A stretch of 64,000 nucleotides of DNA from assembly GCA_026005135.1 (NCBI GenBank), contig BPKM01000001.1, forward strand, positions 868,001 to 932,000, written 5' to 3'. Made by a program: the position numbers and the translations under genes. Source of the DNA: Leptospiraceae bacterium (GTDB taxonomy: Bacteria > Spirochaetota > Leptospiria > Leptospirales > Leptonemataceae). Every line of letters starts with the position of its first letter. Position 1 is the first letter of the stretch. Positions 43,455 through 51,170 of this stretch are shown one piece after another. The notes beneath the pieces were generated by a model. It searched no databases, was not told where the DNA came from, and was given only the letters and a program-made list of their open reading frames with translations.

Positions 43455-44161
43455 ATTTTTATATACTCCTTAATATTACTTAAAGCTTCTTCTAAATTTT
43501 GAGCATTTTTAGAAAAGATAAAATCCTTAGGATTTTCCTTAAATCGAATCTCACCATCAATTAATATAAACATCTGGTCAGCTAATTCTTCTACTTCGCT
43601 TAGAATATGTGTTGTAAAAAGAATCATTGCATGTTCTTTTATTGTTTTAATTAATTTTTTTAAGTAAAAACTATGATAAGGATCTAAACTTGCTGTAGGT
43701 TCATCTAATATATAAATATCTCTTGGAGACATAAAACATTGTAATAGATTAATTTTTTGTTTCATACCACCACTTAATTCTCCTACTTTTTTATTCAAAA
43801 AACTATTAATATTTAAATCTTTTAATAAATCATCTAAATATATAGGAAAATCTTTTTCAAAAGAAACCAAATATTCAATTAAATCATTTACTTTAAGATT
43901 CGAAGGAAAATGAGGTGTTTGTGGAACATATCCAATATTTAAATACTTAGGTAAATTAAATTCTATTAATTGATTATTTAAAAAAAGTTTTGAATGTTTT
44001 TCCGGAATAACAAGTCCCAATAAACATTTGATTAATGTTGTTTTTCCAGAGCCATTTGGTCCTAATAAAGCAATAATATTTTGGTTTTCTAATTCTAAAT
44101 AAATATTTTTTAAAACTTGATGTTTTTTATATATTTTATTAAGATTTTCAATTTTTATCAT
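43451..44161 (-). CDS. nosF: Nitrous oxide reductase maturation ABC ATPase NosF
   Basis: A 236-residue ABC ATPase. Walker A is GPNGSGKTTLIKCLLG, the Q-loop lies near YVPQTPHFP, the signature is GELSGGMKQKINL (LSGGM), Walker B is YILDEPTASLDP, and the H-loop is FTTHILSE. The single-domain size and position between nosD and nosY identify it as NosF. It overlaps nosD by 14 bases at its start and nosY by 4 at its end, indicating tight translational coupling of the complex. Confidence 0.92.
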   Translation of the reverse strand: MIKIENLNKIYKKHQVLKNIYLELENQNIIALLGPNGSGKTTLIKCLLGLVIPEKHSKLFLNNQLIEFNLPKYLNIGYVPQTPHFPSNLKVNDLIEYLVSFEKDFPIYLDDLLKDLNINSFLNKKVGELSGGMKQKINLLQCFMSPRDIYILDEPTASLDPYHSFYLKKLIKTIKEHAMILFTTHILSEVEELADQMFILIDGEIRFKENPKDFIFSKNAQNLEEALSNIKEYIKI

Positions 44162-45428
44162 TTTGGAATTCCTTGGGATTCAATATAGGTTTTTCGTCAA
44201 TTAAATTAGCTGGTGTTATTACTGGAAATACCTTTTCTAATAATTCTAAAAAATCTACCATTGGCGAACGAATTAATATAGATAAAGTAGGGTATCTACT
44301 AACCCAATAACTAAATAAAGAAACAGGGCGATAGGAAATATCACCAAAACCATCTTTATTTAAATCATATCCTTTATATTTATCCCAGTAATTTTCGAAA
44401 TATTTATTTGGATTACTTCTGGAATTTGTAGCTACATCAAATATATTATTTTCAAAATAGTTTTTAAAAAATTCATTATTATAAGAATTACCTAAAATCT
44501 CTAATGCTATGCCATTATTGATAAATTTATTATAAAAAAACTTATTTCTATTGGAATTATCTGTATATATTCCTGTTGTATTATTCTGAAATATATTATA
44601 AGAGATTATACTTCCATCAATTTCTTTTAAGAGTAATGCTTTAAAACTTCTTCCCCAGCTATTTTTAAAATCATTATAAGATAAGTCTAAATTTTTAGAA
44701 TACATTAAAGCAACGCCAGTAGGATTATTTAAAAATTCATTATATTGAATTTTTGAACCATGACAGAACATAAAATGAATCCCATATCTTAAATTACTAA
44801 AACTTTTATTATGTTCTACAATTAAATTTTGTGAATATTCAAAATATAATCCATCTCTATGCCCACTAATAATATTATTTCTTAAAATATTATCATAACT
44901 ATACCATAAGTGGATACCATTTCCACTTTTTACTTCATTAGTTGCATTAGAGTAGATAACATTTTTTTCTATTATACAATTCTGTACATTAGCAAGATAA
45001 ATTCCAAATGTATTATTATGAATAATATTATGATGTATTTTACAATTTTTAACATTTTCTAAATGAATACCAGCATATTCTTCAATATCGCTATATCCAC
45101 TATTTTGTAAATTTAAGTTTGAGATTTCTACATTATTTGTATCATGTATTAAAATAACATTTTTTTTAAAATTTCCATTAATTATGGGTTTTTTATTATT
45201 TTGTATTTTTCCTGTTAAAGTTAAAGGTTTTGTTATTATAATTTGATTTTCGATAGAATAATCACTTTCAATTAAAATAACAGAAGAAATAGGAGCTGAA
45301 TTAATTGCTTTCTGTATATCATTATATTGACAATCTTTATGGCAAACGGTTATAACATTTTGTCCCGAAATCTGAAATATAAAAAGAAAAAATAATAAAT
45401 ATAGAATTGATCTAATGATGATGTTCAT
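44148..45428 (-). CDS. nosD: Nitrous oxide reductase maturation protein NosD
   Basis: A 426-residue periplasmic protein with a Sec signal (SILYLLFFLFIFQISGQ) and a right-handed beta-helix of repeated 22-23-residue NosD/CASH turns, seen as NNTFGIYLANVQNCIIEKNVIYSN, NGIHLWYSYDNILRNNIISGH, DGLYFEYSQNLIVEHN and so on from about residue 100 to 330. NosD works with NosFY to mature the CuZ centre. The C-terminus has YWVSRYPTLSILIRSPMVDFLELLEKVFP, conserved at the end of many NosD proteins. It overlaps nosL by 17 bases. Confidence 0.92.
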   Translation of the reverse strand: MNIIIRSILYLLFFLFIFQISGQNVITVCHKDCQYNDIQKAINSAPISSVILIESDYSIENQIIITKPLTLTGKIQNNKKPIINGNFKKNVILIHDTNNVEISNLNLQNSGYSDIEEYAGIHLENVKNCKIHHNIIHNNTFGIYLANVQNCIIEKNVIYSNATNEVKSGNGIHLWYSYDNILRNNIISGHRDGLYFEYSQNLIVEHNKSFSNLRYGIHFMFCHGSKIQYNEFLNNPTGVALMYSKNLDLSYNDFKNSWGRSFKALLLKEIDGSIISYNIFQNNTTGIYTDNSNRNKFFYNKFINNGIALEILGNSYNNEFFKNYFENNIFDVATNSRSNPNKYFENYWDKYKGYDLNKDGFGDISYRPVSLFSYWVSRYPTLSILIRSPMVDFLELLEKVFPVITPANLIDEKPILNPKEFQNDKN

Positions 45429-45870
45429 GTTTTTTTGTAGAATTGATATATTGGAACAATTCTTCCCATTTAAAAACCTGCCCCTGTTTATTTTGATTTT
45501 GTAGTTCTTCTATTTCTTTTTTATTGTTATAAGCAGAAAGATTTGCTCCCATAGGAGAGGGGATATCTGGAGAAATAAAATAAATTGCTTTTTTATATTC
45601 AATCCAATTTTCAGTAAGATAATCTTTAACCCAGGCATTTTTTATTTTTATATCTGGATTTTCTTTTATCCAGTTAACCATACATTCAATACTATCAAAA
45701 TGATAAATTCTTCCTTTATCGGTTTGTAATTGGGTATTAAATCGTAAATCTATTATTCGCATTTTACAAAAAGTACATTCTTCTTTTCCTGATTCTATCG
45801 AAATGGGAGCATTTGGGGAACAAAAACCTAAAAATAATATAATTATAATATAAAAAATTTTTATTTTCAT
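45412..45870 (-). CDS. nosL: Copper chaperone lipoprotein NosL
   Basis: NosL delivers Cu(I) to NosZ. The 152-residue protein has a short signal and a lipobox ending at C17 (LFLGFC). The core CTFCKMRIIDLRFNTQLQTDKGRIYHFDSIECMVNWI shows the family's CxxCxM motif and a second cysteine followed by methionine, expected copper ligands. The C-terminus is histidine-rich (KKHEHHH), another likely metal-binding feature. It begins 3 bases downstream of the membrane-protein gene and overlaps nosD. Confidence 0.9.
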   Translation of the reverse strand: MKIKIFYIIIILFLGFCSPNAPISIESGKEECTFCKMRIIDLRFNTQLQTDKGRIYHFDSIECMVNWIKENPDIKIKNAWVKDYLTENWIEYKKAIYFISPDIPSPMGANLSAYNNKKEIEELQNQNKQGQVFKWEELFQYINSTKKHEHHH

Positions 45871-45872
45871 AG

Positions 45873-46481
45873 TTATGATTCGCTTTCCTTATATTCTTTA
45901 TACCAGATCCAGAATAAAATTCCAACGACTAAAAACAATAAAATTCCACCTATATGAGGCCAGCTACAGGCAGTTATATTTAATAATTCTTTACAACCTA
46001 TTAAGGGAGGTTGATAGCTCATTCCGGGAACTTTTATGGGAGCATCTGGACTTAAATTATGTCCATAATTATATTCCCATCTCCAGAAATCATATAAACC
46101 TGCAATACCTACTAAAATGGTATTAATAATTCCAAGAAGAACCATATAGATTCTATTAATAAAAAAAGCAACAATTGCACCAATTATCATATATCCAAGA
46201 ATGTAAGGCATATATTGTAATTCTGGTATAGAGTCAGCTGCAATTTTTTGCATACCAATATAATGATTCAATAAATTAATATTTTGTAAATCATGAGGTG
46301 TTTTTCCTCGAATATCATTTATATAAATATACATCCCGAGGGTTTCTGGATATTGTGGCGCAGAAAGGTTTACATACCATAAAGGTAAAAAATATACTAA
46401 AAACATTAATAATGCTACAACTAAAATTAACATTCTATTAGTTTTATTTAATTTTTGATTCATTATCTTAAACATAATCAT
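45873..46481 (-). CDS. Four-helix membrane protein of the nos cluster
   Basis: A 202-residue membrane protein with about four helices (MLILVVALLMFLVYFLPLW, YILGYMIIGAIVAFF, IYMVLLGIINTILVGIAGL, IGGILLFLVVGILFWIW). Between helices three and four lies an extracytoplasmic loop with LYDFWRWEYNYGHNLSPDAPIKVPGMSYQPPLIG, rich in Trp, Tyr and His. Similar proteins accompany clade II nosZ genes and are of unknown function, perhaps in electron or metal delivery. It starts after the nosZ terminator and a palindrome, suggesting it heads the second half of the cluster (membrane protein-nosL-nosD-nosF-nosY). Confidence 0.65.
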   Translation of the reverse strand: MIMFKIMNQKLNKTNRMLILVVALLMFLVYFLPLWYVNLSAPQYPETLGMYIYINDIRGKTPHDLQNINLLNHYIGMQKIAADSIPELQYMPYILGYMIIGAIVAFFINRIYMVLLGIINTILVGIAGLYDFWRWEYNYGHNLSPDAPIKVPGMSYQPPLIGCKELLNITACSWPHIGGILLFLVVGILFWIWYKEYKESES

Positions 46482-46500
46482 CTCCTTTTTTAAAAATTAT

Positions 46501-46522
46501 ATACAATACATAGGTATTGTAT
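46501..46522. promoter_or_regulatory. Palindrome upstream of the nosLDFY half-operon
   Basis: ATACAATAC-ATAG-GTATTGTAT, a perfect 9-bp inverted repeat with a 4-base centre, lying 20 bases ahead of the membrane-protein start codon and just past the nosZ terminator. Its size and symmetry fit an operator for a dimeric regulator near a promoter. I cannot assign the regulator; it does not match the TTGAT-N4-ATCAA pattern of FNR/NnrR sites. Confidence 0.5.
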
Positions 46523-46535
46523 ATTTTATATAAAT

Positions 46536-46567
46536 AAAAAAAGCCAGGGTAATTCCCTGGCTTTTTA
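46536..46567 (-). terminator. Intrinsic terminator after nosZ
   Basis: A strong stem AAGCCAGGG / CCCTGGCTT with TAATT loop, flanked by A-run and T-run on both sides, so on the minus strand it is GC hairpin plus seven T. It starts 9 bases after the nosZ stop. It would end most cytochrome c-nosZ transcripts before the accessory genes, giving more NosZ than maturation proteins. Confidence 0.9.
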
Positions 46568-46575
46568 TATTTCAA

Positions 46576-48510
46576 TTAAGGAGAAACGCGAACATATTGT
46601 TGCATTTCCTGGTGTAATGCTGAACAGAAATCAGTACAATAGAATGGATATACACCAGGTTTTTTAGGTTCCCATACAACTGTTCTTGTTTGTCCTGGCA
46701 TAATTAAAATATTTGGTAAAGGTGCTCCATTGATAGCAAATCCATGTGGAATATCAAAATCCTGTTCTAAATTCGTTACATGGAAATATACTTTATCACC
46801 CACTTTTACTTCTACTTTTGCAGGTTTAAAATGGGAACGTATCGCTGTCATATATACATGAACTTCTCGTCCATTTCGAACTACTCGAGCTTCTTTTTCA
46901 CTTTTAGTTGCATAAGGATGATCGTTTTCACTAAGAGGGATAATTTGTTGTATTTTATTTTTTAACAATAAAGAAGCAGGAATCATAACAGCATAGTGTG
47001 GTTCACCAGTTGTTGGGAAATCCAATAATAATTGAGGTGGATCTACACTAATATCATAGAGTTGAGCACTTTGTACTAATTCCATTCCAGTTGGTAAATA
47101 ACGATCCTTAGTTATTTTATTTAGTGCAATTACATATTTCCCATAAGGTTTTGTAGAATGTCCTCCAACTACGCTTAAATGTCCAATACTATAATAAGCA
47201 GGTAAATGTGCTAATACTTTTAAATTTTTAATATCCCATTGGATTATTTCAGAAGAAACAAAACAAGAAGTATAGGCTAAATTTCTATTATCAAATTGTG
47301 TATGTAATGGTCCTAAACACGGCTTATCTAACTCTCCATGTAAAGTTGATTCGTATTTTAATACTGGAATATCCATAATTTTTGTAACATAATTGTCTGG
47401 ATTATCTTTTGCTTTTATAAATTTACTAAAAGAATGCACAGGAATTACTGTTGCTAATTTTCCGCCACCTATTATATATTCTCCTGTTGAATCTACATCA
47501 ACACCATGGGGGCTCTTAGGAGTAGGTAAGAAATACATCATATCAGGGCAATCTTTGGGTTCCATTAAAAGAACTTCAGTACGTTTTTCAGAAATTGCTG
47601 GTTTAGCATGGGGTCTATAATTTCTATAATGGACACCAGAAAATTTTTTTCCTTTACCTTGATCAAAACATTGTTCTGCTTTTTTCCAGTTAAATGCTAA
47701 TATGTAATCTTTATCATTTTTTGATGCTTGAATTTCCAAAACTTCCCATGCCTGTTCTGTATTATAAGAACTAAAAAAACACCAATCGCCAGATTGATTT
47801 TTACCACAAGCAGATAAATCATAATCAAAGCCAGGTACAAGAATCTGTCCTTTTATACTCATGTGACCGGTTTTTGGGTCAATTTTTACCATGGTAATAG
47901 TACCATGAAATTTTCCTTCGGAATAACTTTCTATAGGGATATCTCTTTGCGGTATGGGAACAGAAAAACGAGTCGCTGCCATTGCATATTCTGTATTCCA
48001 TGTAAGAAAAGGAGAGGCATGATTTCCTGCACTATTGGGGATTTCTATAATTTCTTCTGTTTCGAATGTAGATAAATTAATTCTTGCAATTCTAGGTGTA
48101 TTATTTCCATTTATAAAAATCCATCGCCCATCTACTTCACCTTTTGTCATAGATTCTTCTGGATGATGGCTATCATCCCAGGGGATAAAGCCATGAGAAG
48201 TCATTAACATATTTTTTGTTTCTTCGTCATAACCATATCCATTTTCTGCCCATTGAGAAAATACTGGAATTATTTTTATCAATCTTCCAGATGGTATTCC
48301 ATGTACACCTACCTGACCACTAAAACCACCAGAAGTAAATAAATAGACTTCATCTTTTTCCCCAGGGGGCACATAAACCTTTTGCGCTGCATCAGGGGCA
48401 AGACCAACTTTACCGCCACCTTTTCCACAGTTTATCCCCAATACAAGGGATAAACCCAACATTGTAAATAGGGCATTTAGCCCTAAATGATTAATAATTT
48501 TATTATTCAT
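46576..48510 (-). CDS. nosZ: Nitrous oxide reductase NosZ (clade II, Sec-type)
   Basis: NosZ reduces N2O to N2. The 644-residue precursor has a Sec-type signal with a lipobox-like LVLGINC (C28), not the Tat RRxFL motif of clade I. Seven-bladed propeller with CuZ histidine motifs DDSHHPE, GNHASPF, RPHAKPA, SPHGVDV, GPLHTQFD and GGHSTKPYGK. The C-terminal cupredoxin domain has the CuA site DIPHGF ... YPFYCTDFCSALHQEM with both cysteines, two histidines and the methionine. All copper ligands appear present, so the enzyme should be functional. It lies 30 bases downstream of the cytochrome c gene and is closed by a strong terminator. Confidence 0.96.
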   Translation of the reverse strand: MNNKIINHLGLNALFTMLGLSLVLGINCGKGGGKVGLAPDAAQKVYVPPGEKDEVYLFTSGGFSGQVGVHGIPSGRLIKIIPVFSQWAENGYGYDEETKNMLMTSHGFIPWDDSHHPEESMTKGEVDGRWIFINGNNTPRIARINLSTFETEEIIEIPNSAGNHASPFLTWNTEYAMAATRFSVPIPQRDIPIESYSEGKFHGTITMVKIDPKTGHMSIKGQILVPGFDYDLSACGKNQSGDWCFFSSYNTEQAWEVLEIQASKNDKDYILAFNWKKAEQCFDQGKGKKFSGVHYRNYRPHAKPAISEKRTEVLLMEPKDCPDMMYFLPTPKSPHGVDVDSTGEYIIGGGKLATVIPVHSFSKFIKAKDNPDNYVTKIMDIPVLKYESTLHGELDKPCLGPLHTQFDNRNLAYTSCFVSSEIIQWDIKNLKVLAHLPAYYSIGHLSVVGGHSTKPYGKYVIALNKITKDRYLPTGMELVQSAQLYDISVDPPQLLLDFPTTGEPHYAVMIPASLLLKNKIQQIIPLSENDHPYATKSEKEARVVRNGREVHVYMTAIRSHFKPAKVEVKVGDKVYFHVTNLEQDFDIPHGFAINGAPLPNILIMPGQTRTVVWEPKKPGVYPFYCTDFCSALHQEMQQYVRVSP

Positions 48511-48541
48511 AATAAACTCCTAAGTATTAGTACCATTTAAA

Positions 48542-49000
48542 TTATTTTGAATCTATTTTTCTAAAATATTCTAATATCGCTCTTGCATCTTCCTGAGATA
48601 CATTTTGATTCGTCATTTGTGTTAGATATTGTGCTAATAACTCTTTTGCCTGAGGATCTTTCTGAGTCATTTCCATAGGATTTAAAATCATATTCATAAT
48701 CCATTCTGGTGTGCGTCTTACTGTTACCCCTTTTATAGCTGGACCTACATAACGTTCTTCGATTTTATGGCATGCAGTACATTTTTCGTTGAATAACTTT
48801 TCTCCTTTTTGTGCTAAAGCATCATCAACTGGTCCTAATTCAATTTTAGATTGTATAGGACCAACACCAAAACTATAATTTTCGTTTGTAGTTTGACTTT
48901 GTTCCTGAGAATTATTATTTTCTTTTTTCTTACAGTTTGAATAAAAAGTAAAGGCTAAAAAAGTTGTTAACACAGTTATTAATAAGATATTTTTTTTCAT
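48542..49000 (-). CDS. Cytochrome c lipoprotein, probable electron donor to NosZ
   Basis: A 152-residue monohaem cytochrome c with a signal peptide and lipobox ending at C23 (FTFYSNC). The haem site is CTACHK near residue 75; a probable methionine ligand lies in NPMEMTQ. A charged, glutamine/asparagine-rich linker separates the lipid anchor from the haem domain. First gene of the nos cluster, with GAGGAG 7 bases before the ATG and a sigma-70-like promoter. Clade II nos clusters commonly contain such cytochromes, taken to feed electrons to the CuA centre. Confidence 0.9.
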   Translation of the reverse strand: MKKNILLITVLTTFLAFTFYSNCKKKENNNSQEQSQTTNENYSFGVGPIQSKIELGPVDDALAQKGEKLFNEKCTACHKIEERYVGPAIKGVTVRRTPEWIMNMILNPMEMTQKDPQAKELLAQYLTQMTNQNVSQEDARAILEYFRKIDSK

Positions 49001-49044
49001 GTATTTCTCCTCAAATAATTTTGATTTTTATTATCTTAAATATA

Positions 49045-49073
49045 TTTATAATATAATACAGTTAATAAGTCAA
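49045..49073 (-). promoter_or_regulatory. Predicted sigma-70 promoter of the cytochrome c-nosZ operon
   Basis: On the minus strand, TTGACT (49068-49073), 17 bases, then TATAAA (49045-49050). Transcription would start near 49038, leaving a leader of about 38 bases with a GAGGAG ribosome-binding site before the ATG at 49000. Overlapping TTGATTGACTTATTAA only partly resembles an FNR/CRP half-site. The 249-bp gap up to 49249 is otherwise AT-rich, with ATCAAA repeats near 49113-49140. Confidence 0.55.
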
Positions 49074-49249
49074 TCAAAATTTAATAGTTTTAAAAAAAAA
49101 TATATAAATTGAGAATCAAAATCAAATAAATCAAATCAAATTTTATTTATTTTATCGAATTTATAGGTTTTCCTAAAATCTATCTATATCTGTTTTATAT
49201 TTGGCATTTAGTCTTGACGATAGTTTTAATTTAATTTTTATGACAATTT

Positions 49250-49408
49250 ATGAATGAAAAAACAGCAAAATTAATTAATAAATATGCACTTGCAAAAGGT
49301 TATAATGCAAGAGAATTAAAAAAGAGATGGCTTTCTTTAAATAGTAAAGAAAGATTTTTAGAAAGACAGAAAATGCTAAAAGAATTAAAAGAATTACAAT
49401 CGAAATGA
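49250..49408 (+). CDS. Small conserved-looking basic protein (52 residues)
   Basis: A short open frame starting ATG-AAT-GAA at 49250 and ending in TGA at 49408, overlapping the epmA ATG by three bases (ATGA). The product MNEKTAKLINKYALAKGYN and onward is lysine/arginine/leucine-rich, forms one or two amphipathic helices (AKLINKYALAKG; ARELKKRWLSLN; ERFLERQKMLKELKEL) and ends SK. Translational coupling to epmA and coding-like codon use suggest that it is real. I cannot name it; similar small proteins often sit in ribosomal or translation-factor contexts, but that is not evidence of function. Confidence 0.6.
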   Translation: MNEKTAKLINKYALAKGYNARELKKRWLSLNSKERFLERQKMLKELKELQSK

Positions 49409-50355
49409 ATTTGCCTGAGCTTAAAGAAGTTCAGGTTTTCTCTCGTTTTTTATTTTATGTTAGAACATTTTTTCATCAGAAAGGATATATAGAAGTAGAA
49501 ACTCCTTTACTAAATCCCTTTGCTACTCCAGAACCATATATAGATTCTTTCCAGATTGTATCTGATAAAAATTATTATTTAATTACAAGTCCAGAATTTA
49601 ATCTAAAAACCTTATTAAAAACATACCAAACAAATTTATTTCAGATTGCTCATGTATTCCGAAAAGGAGATGAAAGTAAGCATCATAAGCAGGAATTTTT
49701 AATGTTGGAATGGTATCATTTAAATTATAATGAATTTCAAATTATAGAAGAAATAAAAGAATTATTACAATATCTAAGTTTAAATATAAATGAATTCGAA
49801 AAAATAAAACAATTTCATATAGTTAGTATGAAGCAACTTTTTAATGATTATTTAAATACTAATTATGATAAAGAATCATTAATTCAAATTATTAAAGAAA
49901 ATCGTTTAGTAGAAAATAAAAAAATTCTTACTTTAGATAAAGAAGATTATGATGATTTATTTTTTATCGTTTTTCTAACTCTAATTGAACCTAAATTAGA
50001 AACAGATAGCCCTTTATTTATCTATGGATATCCAAAAGAACTTCGTGCTTATAGTAAAATAAATGAAAATCTGCCAGAAGAATCCAGACGATTCGAAATG
50101 TATTGGAAAAATTTAGAAATTGCCAATGGATATTGCGAAATCATAGATCAAAAAGAGCAAATTAATCAATTTAAAAAAGAGTACGAAAAAAGAAAGAAAC
50201 TCAATAAACCAATCTTTCCTATAAGTCAATCTTTTCTTAATAGTTTTCCTTTACCTGATTGTGCAGGTGTATCTATTGGTTTAGAAAGACTTTATATGGC
50301 ATTTAGAAATATCAATGATATAACAAAAATTTCATTTAGTGGTAAATTTTATTAA
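49405..50355 (+). CDS. epmA: Elongation factor P lysine ligase EpmA (lysyl-tRNA synthetase-like)
   Basis: EpmA (GenX/PoxA) attaches beta-lysine to elongation factor P. The 316-residue length matches the catalytic-domain-only paralogue of LysRS; the anticodon-binding domain is absent. Class II synthetase blocks: FHQKGYIEVETPLLNPFATPEP (motif 1), ITSPEFNLKTLL, VFRKGDESKHHKQEFLMLEWYHL (motif 2), and DCAGVSIGLERLYMAF (motif 3). Efp and EpmB are not in the window. The start overlaps the preceding small ORF. Confidence 0.92.
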   Translation: MNLPELKEVQVFSRFLFYVRTFFHQKGYIEVETPLLNPFATPEPYIDSFQIVSDKNYYLITSPEFNLKTLLKTYQTNLFQIAHVFRKGDESKHHKQEFLMLEWYHLNYNEFQIIEEIKELLQYLSLNINEFEKIKQFHIVSMKQLFNDYLNTNYDKESLIQIIKENRLVENKKILTLDKEDYDDLFFIVFLTLIEPKLETDSPLFIYGYPKELRAYSKINENLPEESRRFEMYWKNLEIANGYCEIIDQKEQINQFKKEYEKRKKLNKPIFPISQSFLNSFPLPDCAGVSIGLERLYMAFRNINDITKISFSGKFY

Positions 50356-50420
50356 ATTTTGATTTACATATCTGTATACTATTTTTAACGTTTATCTATC
50401 TAAAATATTTTTATAAGGGT

Positions 50421-51170
50421 ATGATTATGAAAAATAAAAATAAATTTATCATTATATTATTTTTAATGTTTTGTCAGAGTTTGCCTTTACTTGATGATAA
50501 TCAGGTAAATAAAATGGGCGTAGAAGCATTCGAAAAAATAAAATCAGAAACACCTATTGAAAATAATCCGGCTATAAATCAATATGTTAAATGTGTTGCA
50601 AATCGAATTCTATCCGTAGCAAAAGATGATACAGGAGTAAAAGAATGGGAAATTGTGGTATTTCGAAGTGATCTTATAAATGCTTTCGCTTTACCAGGTG
50701 GAAAAATTGGTGTTTATACAGCTTTACTTAATGTTGCAAAAACACAGGATCAATTAGCAGCAGTATTGGGACATGAAGTAGGACATGTAATAAAAAGACA
50801 TGGTAAAGAAAGAATTCAGTCTCAAATGATAGCAATGGGTGGTTTAAAAGTTATTGAAGGAATTGTAGGTAATAATCCTACTATTATGGGTGCCTTAGGT
50901 GTTGGTGCGCAATATGGAGTGATTTTACCATTTACGCGTTCTCAGGAAAGCGAAGCTGATTTGGTAGGATTAGAATTAATGGCTAAAGCTGGTTTTAATC
51001 CAACAGGAGCTATTGAATTATGGGAAAGTATGAAAAAAGCAACAGATAAAAAAATACCAGAGCTTTTATCGACACATCCAGCTCCAGATACAAGAATTAA
51101 ACAAATAAAAGAAAAATTACCACAAGCATTAGGTATCTATCAATTATCGAATAAAGCAAATTGTAAATGA
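50421..51170 (+). CDS. M48-family metalloprotease, probable lipoprotein
   Basis: A 249-residue zinc protease of the M48B (LoiP/YcaL/BepA-like) group. A short signal ends at a cysteine (IIILFLMFC), so it is probably lipid-anchored in the periplasm. Catalytic motif LGHEVGHVIKRHGKER (HExxH) near residue 118, third zinc ligand in SQESEADLVGLELMAKAGFNP (ExxxD), and STHPAPDTRI at the C-terminus, all typical. Likely role: envelope quality control. Either ATG 50421 or 50427 is possible; AAGGG lies upstream. It overlaps the next gene by four bases (ATGA). Confidence 0.9.
   Translation: MIMKNKNKFIIILFLMFCQSLPLLDDNQVNKMGVEAFEKIKSETPIENNPAINQYVKCVANRILSVAKDDTGVKEWEIVVFRSDLINAFALPGGKIGVYTALLNVAKTQDQLAAVLGHEVGHVIKRHGKERIQSQMIAMGGLKVIEGIVGNNPTIMGALGVGAQYGVILPFTRSQESEADLVGLELMAKAGFNPTGAIELWESMKKATDKKIPELLSTHPAPDTRIKQIKEKLPQALGIYQLSNKANCK

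Noticed and set aside
49021..49080. FNR/NnrR box in the nos promoter
   Set aside because: Only half-sites such as TTGAT are present; the second half (ATCAA at the right distance) is lacking, so the AT-rich match is not convincing.
49202..49218. Sigma-54-like promoter TGGCATTTAGTCTTGAC ahead of the small ORF
   Set aside because: The spacing between GG and the downstream TTG is one base too long and the invariant GC is GA.
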